Part shown: positions 9,093-17,070 of the stretch, piece after piece
Layout of the letters: the number at the start of each line of letters is the position of its first letter
Position numbering within the stretch: the first letter of the stretch is position 1
Program-made: the position numbers and the translations under genes
Assembly (NCBI GenBank): GCA_965116595.1
Contig: OZ220708.1
Location: 2,480,001-2,544,000 of the forward strand
From: G963663315 sp963668255
GTDB taxonomy: Bacteria > Pseudomonadota > Gammaproteobacteria > Arenicellales > Poriferihabitantaceae
Length of the DNA: 64,000 bases
Direction of reading: 5' to 3'
The notes under the pieces: model-generated
Database searches by the model: none
Told to the model about the DNA's origin: nothing
The model's input: the letters and a program-made list of their open reading frames with translations, nothing else

Positions 9093-10058
9093 ATGACCAC
9101 AACCGTTAACAGAATGTGGGGACTGGTCGCAGGAATACTGATCATTCTGGTCATCCTGCCGCACTTTCTGAAATACCATCATCAGGATTTCATGATTTTT
9201 CTGGTGGTCAATGTTCTGGTGGTAGTCAGTTATCGCCTGGTCACCCTGACTGGGGAATGGTCCCTGATTCATGCCGTGATGATGGGGGTCGGCGCCTATT
9301 CCAGTGCGCTTGTGACCAAACATCTCGGGTTTACGTTCTGGCTTGGCCTGCCGGTTGCAGGCATCACCGCCGCAATGATTGCTGCACTGTTGTGTTTTCC
9401 TTTATTCCGGATGACCCAGTTTTACTTTCTGATTGGTTCGTTTGCTGCCGGAGAGGCGATTCGACTTTGCTGGATTCACTTCATCAAGCCCTTTGGTGGT
9501 ACCGGGGGAATCAGCGGCATTCCGCCGCCTGAACTGATGAATATTGATTTTCTGGAGCCCATCCCGTATTTTTATCTGGTACTGCTCATCGTCTCCCTGT
9601 GCCTTCTGATACTTTACCGTATTGAAAAATCCCGAATTGGCCTGGCCCTGCATGCCGTTCACTGGAAAGCGCCCCTGGCTGAATCGGTAGGTGTCAATAC
9701 CTGGAACTATCGTTCTCTGGCCTTTATCATCGGATCATTGTTCGTCGGCATGGCTGGCGCACTAAAAGTTCATTATATCGGTACTGTTTCGCCCAAGCAG
9801 TTTGATATCGGTTTTATGGTGTTTATCCTGATCTGGGTTATCGTGGGAGGTTACAGAACCTTTTATGGGGCCATCCTCGGCGCCGTCGTATTATCTGTCC
9901 TTGATGAGGCGTTCAGGGAGTTTGATGAACTTCGCCCGGCAATATACGGTGGGCTGTTGATTGCTTCCATCCTGTTTTTACCGGCTGGACTTGAAAGTCT
10001 GCCACAAAAATTCAGAGATATGGTTGGCCGGGATAATCGACGCCTCGGGAAAACCTGA
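9093..10058 (+). CDS. livM: LivM-type ABC transporter permease
   Basis: Second inner-membrane permease of the importer, 321 residues, about ten hydrophobic segments. It shows the family's GEWSLIHAVMMGVGAYSSAL near residue 50, the LHAVHWKAPLAESVGVN coupling segment (about 187-203) and a C-terminal GLLIASILFLPAGLESL. It begins one base after livH stops, and its TGA shares a base with the ATG of livG, so the four transporter genes form one translationally coupled operon. Confidence 0.93.
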   Translation: MTTTVNRMWGLVAGILIILVILPHFLKYHHQDFMIFLVVNVLVVVSYRLVTLTGEWSLIHAVMMGVGAYSSALVTKHLGFTFWLGLPVAGITAAMIAALLCFPLFRMTQFYFLIGSFAAGEAIRLCWIHFIKPFGGTGGISGIPPPELMNIDFLEPIPYFYLVLLIVSLCLLILYRIEKSRIGLALHAVHWKAPLAESVGVNTWNYRSLAFIIGSLFVGMAGALKVHYIGTVSPKQFDIGFMVFILIWVIVGGYRTFYGAILGAVVLSVLDEAFREFDELRPAIYGGLLIASILFLPAGLESLPQKFRDMVGRDNRRLGKT

Positions 10059-10810
10059 TGTCGATTCTCGAAGTCAAAAATCTGACCAAAAAATTTGGAG
10101 GGCTGACAGCGCTGAACAATGTCAGTTTTACGGTTGAGGCGAACCACATACATGGCCTCATCGGTCCCAATGGGGCAGGCAAGAGTACCCTGTTCAAGAA
10201 TATTTCCGGATTTCATGTCCCAACAGACGGCGATATCCTCTTTGATGGCGCCAGTGTAAAGGGGCACAAGCCTTCAAACATTTCAAAACTGGGTATTGTG
10301 CGTACTTTCCAGGAAACCACCTTGTTTCAGGAACTCAGTGTTTTTGACAATATCCTGATCGGCACGCACAACACCATGAAGTTAAATGTCTTTTCAGCCA
10401 TACTGGGGCTTGATCGGGATCAGCAGAATCAGGCTGTCCGCTCTGCAATGCAGATGCTCGATTTCATGGGTCTTGCCGAGCGTAAACAGCAACTGGCATC
10501 TGAGCTGCCATTAGGTTCCCAGCGTGCCCTGGCAATCGCCATCGCCCTGGTGTCGAAACCCCGGCTGTTGCTGATGGATGAACCCTTTGCCGGGATGAAT
10601 CCGGGAGAAACCAACCGCATGATGGAACTGACTCGCAAGGTGCGTGAGTCCGGCGTTACCATTATATTGGTAGAGCATGACATGAAAGCCGTCATGGGGT
10701 TGTGCGATCAACTCACAGTATTGAACTTTGGTTCCTTGCTGGCCCAGGGAACACCGGAACAGGTAAGAAGCAACCCCGAGGTTGTCAGTGCCTATCTTGG
10801 AAGCGGGTGA
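10058..10810 (+). CDS. livG: LivG-type ABC transporter ATP-binding protein
   Basis: Cytoplasmic ATPase subunit, 250 residues. Walker A GPNGAGKST (about 36-44), Q-loop FQETTLFQELSVF, Walker B LLLMDEPFAGM and the switch histidine in LVEHDM are all present. The ABC signature reads LPLGSQR in place of LSGGQ, as is common in LivG. The ATG overlaps the livM stop by one base. It should pair with LivF to power the importer. Confidence 0.95.
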   Translation: MSILEVKNLTKKFGGLTALNNVSFTVEANHIHGLIGPNGAGKSTLFKNISGFHVPTDGDILFDGASVKGHKPSNISKLGIVRTFQETTLFQELSVFDNILIGTHNTMKLNVFSAILGLDRDQQNQAVRSAMQMLDFMGLAERKQQLASELPLGSQRALAIAIALVSKPRLLLMDEPFAGMNPGETNRMMELTRKVRESGVTIILVEHDMKAVMGLCDQLTVLNFGSLLAQGTPEQVRSNPEVVSAYLGSG

Positions 10811-10816
10811 GGTTGG

Positions 10817-11524
10817 ATGAAGTTATCGATACAGGACCTGCAGGTCAACTACAACAACGTGGCAGCGCTCAAGGGTATCAATTTTGATGTGGATGATGGC
10901 GCCTTCATTACTCTGATCGGATCCAATGGCGCGGGGAAAAGTACTACACTACGGGCCATATCCGGCCTGGTCAAATCTGACAGCGGGACGATCAGACTTA
11001 ACGGCGAACGTATTGACCAACTTGGTGTTGACACGATTGTACGGATGGGTGTCGCCCATGTCCCCGAGGGTCGGCGTATTTTCAAGGATTTGAGCGTTCT
11101 CGAAAACCTGCTTCTGGGTGCCTATATTCATAGTGATAAATCCAGAATCAACAAGGAACTGGAAAAGGTTTTCGATCGTTTTCCTCGACTGGTTGAACGG
11201 CAAAATCAGCATGCCCGTACCTTAAGCGGTGGAGAGCAGCAAATGTTGTCCATTGGTCGTGCACTGATGTCAAGACCCCGGGTCTTGCTGCTGGATGAGC
11301 CGTCACTGGGTCTTGCGCCGATTATTGTTCAGGAAATAGGTGAATTTCTCAGAGAGATAAATCAGCAGGGCGTGACCGTTATTCTGGTGGAACAAAACGC
11401 TGACCTTGCGCTTAAACTGGCGGATTATGGTTATGTACTTGAAACGGGAAAAATCACCCTGGATGGACCGGCGCCCTTGCTCTCGAACAATGAACACGTT
11501 AAAAAGGCTTATCTTGGAATCTGA
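10817..11524 (+). CDS. livF: LivF-type ABC transporter ATP-binding protein
   Basis: Second ATPase of the importer, 235 residues. Walker A GSNGAGKST (about 36-44), signature LSGGEQQML, Walker B LLLDEPSLGL and the H-loop region, which here reads LVEQNADLAL with Gln in place of the usual His, as is typical for LivF. It starts six bases after livG and is the last gene of the operon. No clear terminator follows within 100 bases. Confidence 0.95.
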   Translation: MKLSIQDLQVNYNNVAALKGINFDVDDGAFITLIGSNGAGKSTTLRAISGLVKSDSGTIRLNGERIDQLGVDTIVRMGVAHVPEGRRIFKDLSVLENLLLGAYIHSDKSRINKELEKVFDRFPRLVERQNQHARTLSGGEQQMLSIGRALMSRPRVLLLDEPSLGLAPIIVQEIGEFLREINQQGVTVILVEQNADLALKLADYGYVLETGKITLDGPAPLLSNNEHVKKAYLGI

Positions 11525-11624
11525 TCATCCTGCCATCGGAAAGTCCACCACATGAAATACCGTACCATCCCGAATACTGCAATCCTTGCAGCAAGGGAGT
11601 GTTGCACCAAAATCGATCTGAACA

Positions 11625-12572
11625 TTGAAACCTAAGTCAGGTTCAACATGGGTGGTTATTGCCGCCATGGCCGGTAATGGTTTGATTGCGATTACCAAAA
11701 TCATTGCTGCTACGGTAACCGGCAGTTCTGCAATGTTAAGCGAAGCAGTACATTCCATCGTAGACACAGGTAACCAGGTATTATTGCTTTGGGGGATAAA
11801 ACGGTCTTCCAGGCCCGCTGATGAGCGTCATCCATTTGGATATGGAATGGAGTTGTATTTTTGGACTTTCGTCGTCGCGATCCTGATCTTTGCCATCGGG
11901 GCCGGTGTATCTCTGTACGAAGGTTTCAGTAAAATCAATAATCCACAGCAAGTAAAATACATATATATCAACTATATAGTACTGGGATTTGCAATGATAT
12001 TTGAAGGTGGCGCCTGGATAGTCGCTTTCAGGGAGTTTCGCAAGAGAAAAGGCAAACTCGGTTATCTGAAGGCCATCCAGGTAAGCAAAGACCCAACGGT
12101 TTTCACCGTTTTATTTGAGGACAGCGCTGCAATGCTGGGTTTGCTTGCTGCGTTTATCGGTCTGTTGCTTACACAATGGCTCGGCAACCCGGTTTATGAC
12201 GCAATGGCATCTATCGTGATTGGCCTGATCTTAAGCTTCACAGCGATGTTACTGGCATACGAAAGCAAGGGATTGCTGATCGGGGAAGCGGCCAGCCGCG
12301 AAGTCATTTCAAGTATTATTGAAATTGTCAAAGGGAAATCCGAAATTTTGAGCATCAATGAAGTCCTGACCATGCACATGGGACCGGAAGATGTCCTGCT
12401 GAACATCAGTCTTGATTTTCACGACAACATCAGTTCCGGCGAGGTTGAGAAAACCATCACACAACTTGAAATTCAAATCAAGCATAAGCATCCTGAAATC
12501 GCTCGTATATTTATCGAAGCGCAAAACAGGATAGAACACTTGAGGAATATTGCAAATAATGTTGGCAAGTAA
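11625..12572 (+). CDS. Cation diffusion facilitator family transporter
   Basis: Inner-membrane metal/proton antiporter, 315 residues. Six hydrophobic segments are visible. The metal-site signature SEAVHSIVDTGNQ (about 38-50) and the second half-site FEDSAAMLGLL (about 165-175) match the CDF family. A cytoplasmic C-terminal domain follows (about 215-315) and resembles the ZT_dimer domain. TTG at 11625 is taken as start because the family N-terminus (short, then VVIAAMAGNGLIAITK) begins there; there is no good Shine-Dalgarno, so the start is uncertain. The transported ion (Zn, Fe, Mn, Co) cannot be told. It lies immediately before the dif-like site. Confidence 0.88.
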   Translation: MKPKSGSTWVVIAAMAGNGLIAITKIIAATVTGSSAMLSEAVHSIVDTGNQVLLLWGIKRSSRPADERHPFGYGMELYFWTFVVAILIFAIGAGVSLYEGFSKINNPQQVKYIYINYIVLGFAMIFEGGAWIVAFREFRKRKGKLGYLKAIQVSKDPTVFTVLFEDSAAMLGLLAAFIGLLLTQWLGNPVYDAMASIVIGLILSFTAMLLAYESKGLLIGEAASREVISSIIEIVKGKSEILSINEVLTMHMGPEDVLLNISLDFHDNISSGEVEKTITQLEIQIKHKHPEIARIFIEAQNRIEHLRNIANNVGK

Positions 12573-12602
12573 TCTTATCTCTGTTCAACTTTAATAATAC
12601 TT

Positions 12603-12699
12603 CATAACATACTGTATAAAAACAATAAAAAATCCTTAATTCAACTATAATATCAGTGCTGGCTCTTGATTTATACAGCTTCGTATAATGTATGTTATG
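12603..12699. repeat. 10-bp inverted repeat flanking the dif-like site
   Basis: CATAACATAC at 12603-12612 is the exact reverse complement of GTATGTTATG at 12690-12699. The right copy lies inside the dif-like element. The left copy is followed on the - strand by GAAGT, so it looks like a degenerate XerD half-site in inverted orientation. The sequence between is A+T-rich and non-coding. Confidence 0.55.
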
Positions 12700-12705
12700 T
12701 AAAGT
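12678..12705 (+). other. dif: dif-like XerC/XerD recombination site (probable chromosome terminus)
   Basis: The 28-bp element reads as an 11-base left arm GCTTCGTATAA, a 6-base centre TGTATG and an 11-base right arm TTATGTAAAGT. Gammaproteobacterial dif, as I recall it, has a left arm ending TTCGCATAA or TGCGCATAA, centre TGTATA and right arm TTATGTTAAAT; I count about 23 of 28 matches to the Pseudomonas form. It is in non-coding DNA between the CDF gene and the TauE/SafE pseudogene. Independent support: GGGNAGGG motifs (FtsK-orienting sequences) switch strand exactly here across the window. The right arm has two changes from the normally well kept XerD arm, so a mobile-element att site of the Xer-dependent type is the main alternative. 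Confidence 0.72.
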
Positions 12706-12780
12706 TTTGTATAAATCCAGATTAATGCATCAGGAATCACCTGAACCCGAAGATCGGCGCTGATCGCAGTCGGTATTTTT

Positions 12781-13549
12781 ATGATCAACCAGGTTCTTGC
12801 CACTGTCGGGCTGTCCCCTCTCACACTGGCCTTCTGTTTTATTTGCGTTTTCCTCGGCGGATGCCTCAAGGGTTTACCGGCTTTGGCGCTTCCATGTTCT
12901 GGATGACCAGCCTCTCCCTCGTGCTTCCCCCGCTCCAGTTGGTGCCGATGGTGATGATGTTTGAAGTCGCATCCAGTATTTATCTGCTGCCCGGCATCTG
13001 GAAGAAGATCGACTGGCGGTCCATTGGCTTCCTGCTTGCAGGCACCTGGATTGCCACTCCGGCAGGAATTTACGCCTTGATATCCTTGCCTGCGGCCCCT
13101 GTACGAATTGCATTGGCGCTGGTGGTCCTGCTCGCCGCGATCATGATTCTCCGCGGCTTTTCGCTTGAGAAAGTGCCGGGCAGGAAAGCCACTGTCGGAG
13201 TTGGTATGGCAGCAGGCGTGCTCAATGGCAGCATGGGCATAGTCGGCCCCTCCGGTCGTGCTCTTTTACTTTTCGTCTCCGGTGGGTATGACCGTCGGCC
13301 GCGCCTCGGTCATCGCCTACTTCATTGGCACCGATAGCGTTGGTGCTGTAATGTTCGCAGCGCAAGACCTGATCGACCCTTCAATCTACTGGCGAACCTG
13401 CGCTGTTCCTGCCACTGCTGTTTCTGGGATCATCGATCGGCAGCAAGGGGTTTATAAAGACAGACCCGGACAAATTCAGGAAACTCTCACTCTATGTCCT
13501 GCTGGTCCTGTCGGTAATCCTGATGGTCCGTGCTGTGCTCGGGGATTAG
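12781..13549 (+). pseudogene. TauE/SafE-family permease gene broken by three frameshifts
   Basis: Joining three reading frames gives a permease of about 255 residues, the normal length for this sulfite/sulfoacetate-exporter-like family. Piece 1 (from ATG 12781) reads MINQVLATVGLSPLTLAF up to about 12870. Piece 2, in the next frame, holds KGFTGFGASMFWMTSLSL to about 13257. Piece 3 holds LFYFSSPVGMTVGRASVIAY to about 13390. Piece 4, in a third frame, holds ALFLPLLFLGSSIGSKGF and ends at TAG 13547-13549. Each junction is a one- or two-base shift. No single frame covers more than two thirds, so the gene is almost certainly inactive unless the assembly is wrong here. Confidence 0.82.
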
Positions 13550-13622
13550 AGCGCCCTATTCCGCTAAAGCGAGCTGAATGGCACAGCTTTGGTATCAGGC
13601 GCACGACTTGTTTTACGATAGG

Positions 13623-13668
13623 GTCAAACTATTCGCTATTACGAGGGATTACTTTTAAACAGTTTGAC
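13623..13668. repeat. 8-bp inverted repeat between pseudogene and toxin-antitoxin pair
   Basis: GTCAAACT at 13623-13630 and AGTTTGAC at 13661-13668 are exact reverse complements separated by 30 bases. The surrounding 226-base gap (13550-13775) has no gene. The role is unknown; it may be a transcript-ending hairpin or a remnant. Confidence 0.35.
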
Positions 13669-13713
13669 ACCACTAGCTAGAACGATAACTTTCGGCGCAT
13701 GCAGTCGGAATTC

Positions 13714-13742
13714 CTTACAATAGATCATGGCTTTAATGTAAG
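13714..13742 (+). promoter_or_regulatory. Candidate promoter/operator of the toxin-antitoxin operon
   Basis: CTTACA (13714-13719) and TGTAAG (13737-13742) form an exact inverted repeat 34 bases ahead of the antitoxin ATG. The same stretch contains TTACAA and TAAGAT spaced 18 bases apart, which could serve as -35 and -10. AbrB-type antitoxins usually bind such palindromes to repress their own operon. Inferred only. Confidence 0.4.
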
Positions 13743-13775
13743 ATATATCCAGACATAAGGCAGACGAGGTAGATA

Positions 13776-14015
13776 ATGATTACCGCAACCATTACAAGCA
13801 AAGGCCAGATCACCATTCCGAAGAATATTCGGGATCATCTCGACCTGCATGCCGGCGACAAAATCAGTTTTATTGAAGATGAAGATGGTTCGATCAACCT
13901 GGTACCGGTCAAGAAACCACTAAGCGCTCTGAAAGGGTTAGTGCCCAAGCCCAAAACAGCGGTCAGTGTTGAAGACATGAATAACGCGATCAAGCACAAG
14001 GCAGGCCGCTTTTGA
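13776..14015 (+). CDS. AbrB/SpoVT-type antitoxin (VapB-like)
   Basis: A 79-residue DNA-binding antitoxin. The N-terminal half (MITATITSKGQITIPKNIRD to about residue 47) is a swapped-hairpin AbrB domain. The C-terminal tail (VEDMNNAIKHKAGRF) is the part that usually neutralises the toxin. A GAGG sequence lies about 8 bases ahead of the ATG. Its TGA overlaps the TTG start of the PIN toxin gene by four bases, the classic antitoxin-first arrangement. The pair sits between two TauE/SafE remnants, about 1.1 kb from the dif-like site. Confidence 0.92.
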   Translation: MITATITSKGQITIPKNIRDHLDLHAGDKISFIEDEDGSINLVPVKKPLSALKGLVPKPKTAVSVEDMNNAIKHKAGRF

Positions 14016-14416
14016 TCGCACTCGACACCAATGTGCTAGTACGCTATCTGGTACAGGACGATCCGGTACAAGCAAAACTGGCCACCCGATTTGTCGAAAT
14101 CAACTGTACCGACGACGAACCCTGTTTTATCGGACAGATCGTGTTGTGCGAACTCGCCTGGGTACTGGAAAGTAACTACGGACAAGACCGAAAACAAATC
14201 GCCCGTGTCATCGGGGAATTACTCCAGGTCGGCCAACTGGATGTCCAGCAACCCGAGGTCGTTTGGCGGGCACTGTCCGACTATAAAGACTCGAATGCCG
14301 ATTTCCCCGATCACCTGCTTGCCCGAGTCAACCAATCAGCGGGCTGCGCTTGTACCATTACTTTCGACAAAAAAGCAGGCAAGCAACCCACTTTCCAATT
14401 ACTCACTGCTGGTTGA
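14012..14416 (+). CDS. PIN-domain toxin ribonuclease (VapC-like)
   Basis: A 134-residue PIN-domain protein, expected to cleave RNA with Mg or Mn when not bound by its antitoxin. Acidic residues typical of the active site are visible: Asp5 in ALDTNVLV, the Glu in LCELAWVLE (about 47), the Asp in NADFPDHLLA (about 99) and the Asp near the end (TFDKKA). The start is TTG at 14012, overlapping the antitoxin stop. Length and order match type II VapBC pairs. The final codons run into the degraded TauE/SafE remnant. Confidence 0.9.
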   Translation: MIALDTNVLVRYLVQDDPVQAKLATRFVEINCTDDEPCFIGQIVLCELAWVLESNYGQDRKQIARVIGELLQVGQLDVQQPEVVWRALSDYKDSNADFPDHLLARVNQSAGCACTITFDKKAGKQPTFQLLTAG

Positions 14417-14489
14417 TCACGCTGGCCTTCTGCCTGATTTGTGTTCCTTGGGGCTCATCAATCGGCAGCAAGGGACTCCTGAAAACTGA
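14411..14489 (+). pseudogene. Internally deleted remnant of a second TauE/SafE gene
   Basis: In one frame this stretch reads LITLAFCLICV and then, without the middle of the protein, GSSIGSKGLLKTE. The first part matches LTLAFCFICV near the N-terminus of the broken TauE/SafE gene at 12781, and the second matches GSSIGSKGFIKTD near its C-terminus. So it looks like a paralogous copy that lost about 650 bases internally. The DNA similarity is imperfect, so it is not a simple recent repeat. Confidence 0.6.
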
Positions 14490-14571
14490 GGTCATACCAC
14501 GCCCCTGGGGAGTGAATTTTCGGGATCGTACAGGCAGGGTTTACAGACCACGGCGCGGGTTGATTGACCGA

Positions 14572-16920
14572 TCAGCAGCACTTCCAGAACGGTCCCTTCG
14601 GTGGCATGCGCCGGGTCGACATAAGCCATGGCGAGGTTTTTTTGCGTCCGGTGACCCCATGCTGCCGAGGTGATGGAACCCACAGGTCTTCCGTCAAGGA
14701 AGACGCCTTCACCCCGGGTTGCGCCGGGGCGTGTGTACTGTCCAGCTCCAGGAGCGCCTTCTGTCTACGGATTCCGGCAGATATCCGGGTTTTCAAGCCG
14801 GCTTTTCCGGGAAACTCCTTGCGCATGTCAACAAAGCGGCCCAACCCGGCTTCGATCGGGTTGAATTCAGTGATGAAGTCGCCCTTCCAGTGCCCATAGC
14901 CCTTTTCCATTCGCATGGAATCGATAGCGTACATCCCGAAATGGGTCAGGCCGAAGGCTTCACCCGCCTTGTGGAGGATTTCATAGGCCGCATAAAGTTG
15001 CGGATTTGGAACATGCAGTTCGAAAGCCTGCTCGCCCGAGTAGCTGATGGCGATCGCCAGAGCCTCAACGTGGCCAATGAAGCAGGGTTGTGCAGTAAGC
15101 CAGGGGAAGTCTGTCTGCCCCCATTTGGTTCGCGGGGACGCTGCCGCCAGCAGGTTACGAGTTTTGGGGCCTGCGATGACCAGCAGCGTGTGCGTGTTGG
15201 TGTGGCTTTCGACGCGGATATCTGATCCGTCCGGCAAACGTTCGGTCAGCCAGTCCATATCGTGAAATTCGGCTGTAGCCGCAGAACCATAGAAGATGCC
15301 GCCATCAGGCAACGGCACAATCGTCGCTTCTCCCGAAATGTTGCCCTTGTCGGTGAGAAAATAGCACAGGCTGACTTTGCCGGCATTGCTGGACACCGGT
15401 GAGCAAGTCAGGCTGCTGATCCAGTGCAATGCATCCGTTCCGCTGATCCTGAAATGGTTGAAGCCTGATAGTTCTGCAATTCCCGCATTCCTGGTCAGCG
15501 CTTCGATCTCTGCACCCACTACGCTGTGCCAGTTCTGGAACGCATAACCATGGCTTTCAACAAATTCTGCATCGGGTTTATAAAATGTGGTCCGTTCCCA
15601 GCCATTGACCAGGCCAAATTCCGCGCCCCGCTCTTTAAGTACCGGATAAAGCGGTGAGGTTTTGGCGGGTCTCCCGGCCGGACGATGTTCACCAGGCAGG
15701 CGCCAGCGAAACTCGTGCCGGTAATCTTCAATCGACTTAAGCGCCGTGTACTCGGTGTTGGCGAAGCTGGTAATGCGGCGTGGATCAAGTTGCCAGGTAT
15801 CCCATTCCGTTTCTCCATGCACCATCATCTGGGCCAGCATCCTGCCATAGCCGCCGCCCTCGCCGATACCGACGCGCAGACCGTTCATCGACCAGCAATT
15901 ACGAATACCCGGTTGCTTGCCCACCAGCGGCCCTGCATCCGCGGCATAGGAGATCGGGCCGTTGACCACTGTCTTGATACCAACCTCCTGCAAACAGGGT
16001 AGACGGGCAAAGATCGGCTCCATCCCGGGCAGCAGCCGATCAAGATCATCGGGACAAAGCGCACTAACGAAATCCGGATCGATGCCGTCCATACCAAAGG
16101 TTTTACAATCGTGTTCGTAAACACCTACCAGAAGCCCCTTCTTTTCCTGGCGCATATAGAAGGTATCGCGCGGACAGCGCACCATGGGAACGCGGTCGTC
16201 GCGGGCTGTCAGATCGGGAATATCCTCGGTGATGAAATACATGTGCTCCATCGCAATGACAGGGTATTTGATGCCCATCAACGCACCCACCTCGTTCACT
16301 CGATAGCCAGCGGCGACGACAATATGTTCGGCAGTGATCACGCCTTTGTCCGTCGTTACAAGCCATTCGTTGTTTGGCTTTTGAGACAGCCCCGTTACAG
16401 GCGTATTTCTATCAATGGCGGCTCCTGCCCTGCGTGATCGCGCGGCCAGCGCCTGACACAGTTGTGCGGGGTCAATGTCACCATCTCTTTCGTCCCAAAG
16501 GGCTGCCAGAACACCGTTGATGTTCAGCAAGGGATTGCGCCGCTTTGCTTCTGCCGCGTCAAGCAGGTCGAACTCCAGCCCCAATCCTTTGGCAACCGAC
16601 ATGATGTGGTGCGCCTCATCCACATGGATCTGGCTGGTCAGCAGGCGCATGCCTCCGGTGGAATGGTGATAGTCGATCGGATAGGCCGGATCATCGGCCA
16701 GTTCTCTATAGAGCTTGATCGTATAGTCACGCAGCAGCAGGAGGAGTTGATTGAACGCCAGGCTCGGGCATTGTGCGGCAGAATGCCAGGTCGTCCCCGA
16801 GGTGAGTTCGTTACGCTCCAATAGAACGATATCATTCCAGCCTTCCCGGGTCAGATGGTAAAGAGCTGATAAGCCACCAATACCACCTCCGATAATGACA
16901 ACACGGGCATGTGATTTCAT
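14572..16920 (-). CDS. Dimethylglycine/sarcosine dehydrogenase-like FAD oxidoreductase with GcvT domain, frameshifted near 3' end
   Basis: A large flavoprotein of the dimethylglycine/sarcosine dehydrogenase class, expected to demethylate an N-methylated glycine derivative and pass the one-carbon unit to folate. Seen: the FAD-binding VVIIGGGIGGLSALYHL at residues 7-23, a DAO domain to about 375, and a C-terminal GcvT-like folate domain from about 450 (YAIDSMRMEKGYGHWKGD is typical). The frame as it stands has 782 residues, but its last 50 or so are unlike the family. The proper ending (GEGVFLDGRPVGSITSAAWG and onward) lies in another frame that stops at 14492. One missing base in a four-G run at 14726-14729 explains this and would give about 809 residues. 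The exact substrate is unknown. The ureohydrolase gene lies upstream on the same strand. Confidence 0.85.
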   Translation of the reverse strand: MKSHARVVIIGGGIGGLSALYHLTREGWNDIVLLERNELTSGTTWHSAAQCPSLAFNQLLLLLRDYTIKLYRELADDPAYPIDYHHSTGGMRLLTSQIHVDEAHHIMSVAKGLGLEFDLLDAAEAKRRNPLLNINGVLAALWDERDGDIDPAQLCQALAARSRRAGAAIDRNTPVTGLSQKPNNEWLVTTDKGVITAEHIVVAAGYRVNEVGALMGIKYPVIAMEHMYFITEDIPDLTARDDRVPMVRCPRDTFYMRQEKKGLLVGVYEHDCKTFGMDGIDPDFVSALCPDDLDRLLPGMEPIFARLPCLQEVGIKTVVNGPISYAADAGPLVGKQPGIRNCWSMNGLRVGIGEGGGYGRMLAQMMVHGETEWDTWQLDPRRITSFANTEYTALKSIEDYRHEFRWRLPGEHRPAGRPAKTSPLYPVLKERGAEFGLVNGWERTTFYKPDAEFVESHGYAFQNWHSVVGAEIEALTRNAGIAELSGFNHFRISGTDALHWISSLTCSPVSSNAGKVSLCYFLTDKGNISGEATIVPLPDGGIFYGSAATAEFHDMDWLTERLPDGSDIRVESHTNTHTLLVIAGPKTRNLLAAASPRTKWGQTDFPWLTAQPCFIGHVEALAIAISYSGEQAFELHVPNPQLYAAYEILHKAGEAFGLTHFGMYAIDSMRMEKGYGHWKGDFITEFNPIEAGLGRFVDMRKEFPGKAGLKTRISAGIRRQKALLELDSTHAPAQPGVKASSLTEDLWVPSPRQHGVTGRKKTSPWLMSTRRMPPKGPFWKCC

Positions 16921-17070
16921 ATTCGATCTCAGAACAGTTTCCAGAGCTGGTCAAAGCGAGCCGCGGGGCGCTGTCGCTATTGCAACATTGATTTCTGCCA
17001 ATGTCTATCGACCAGAACAGGGTGAAGATCTGATGTGCGCTGGATCAGCGGCGGCCGCCATGTCTCACCA

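Noticed and set aside
12678..12705. Interpretation of the dif-like element as a true loxP site
   Set aside because: Only the left arm and spacer match; the right arm is not an inverted copy of the left, and no phage P1-like genes are nearby.
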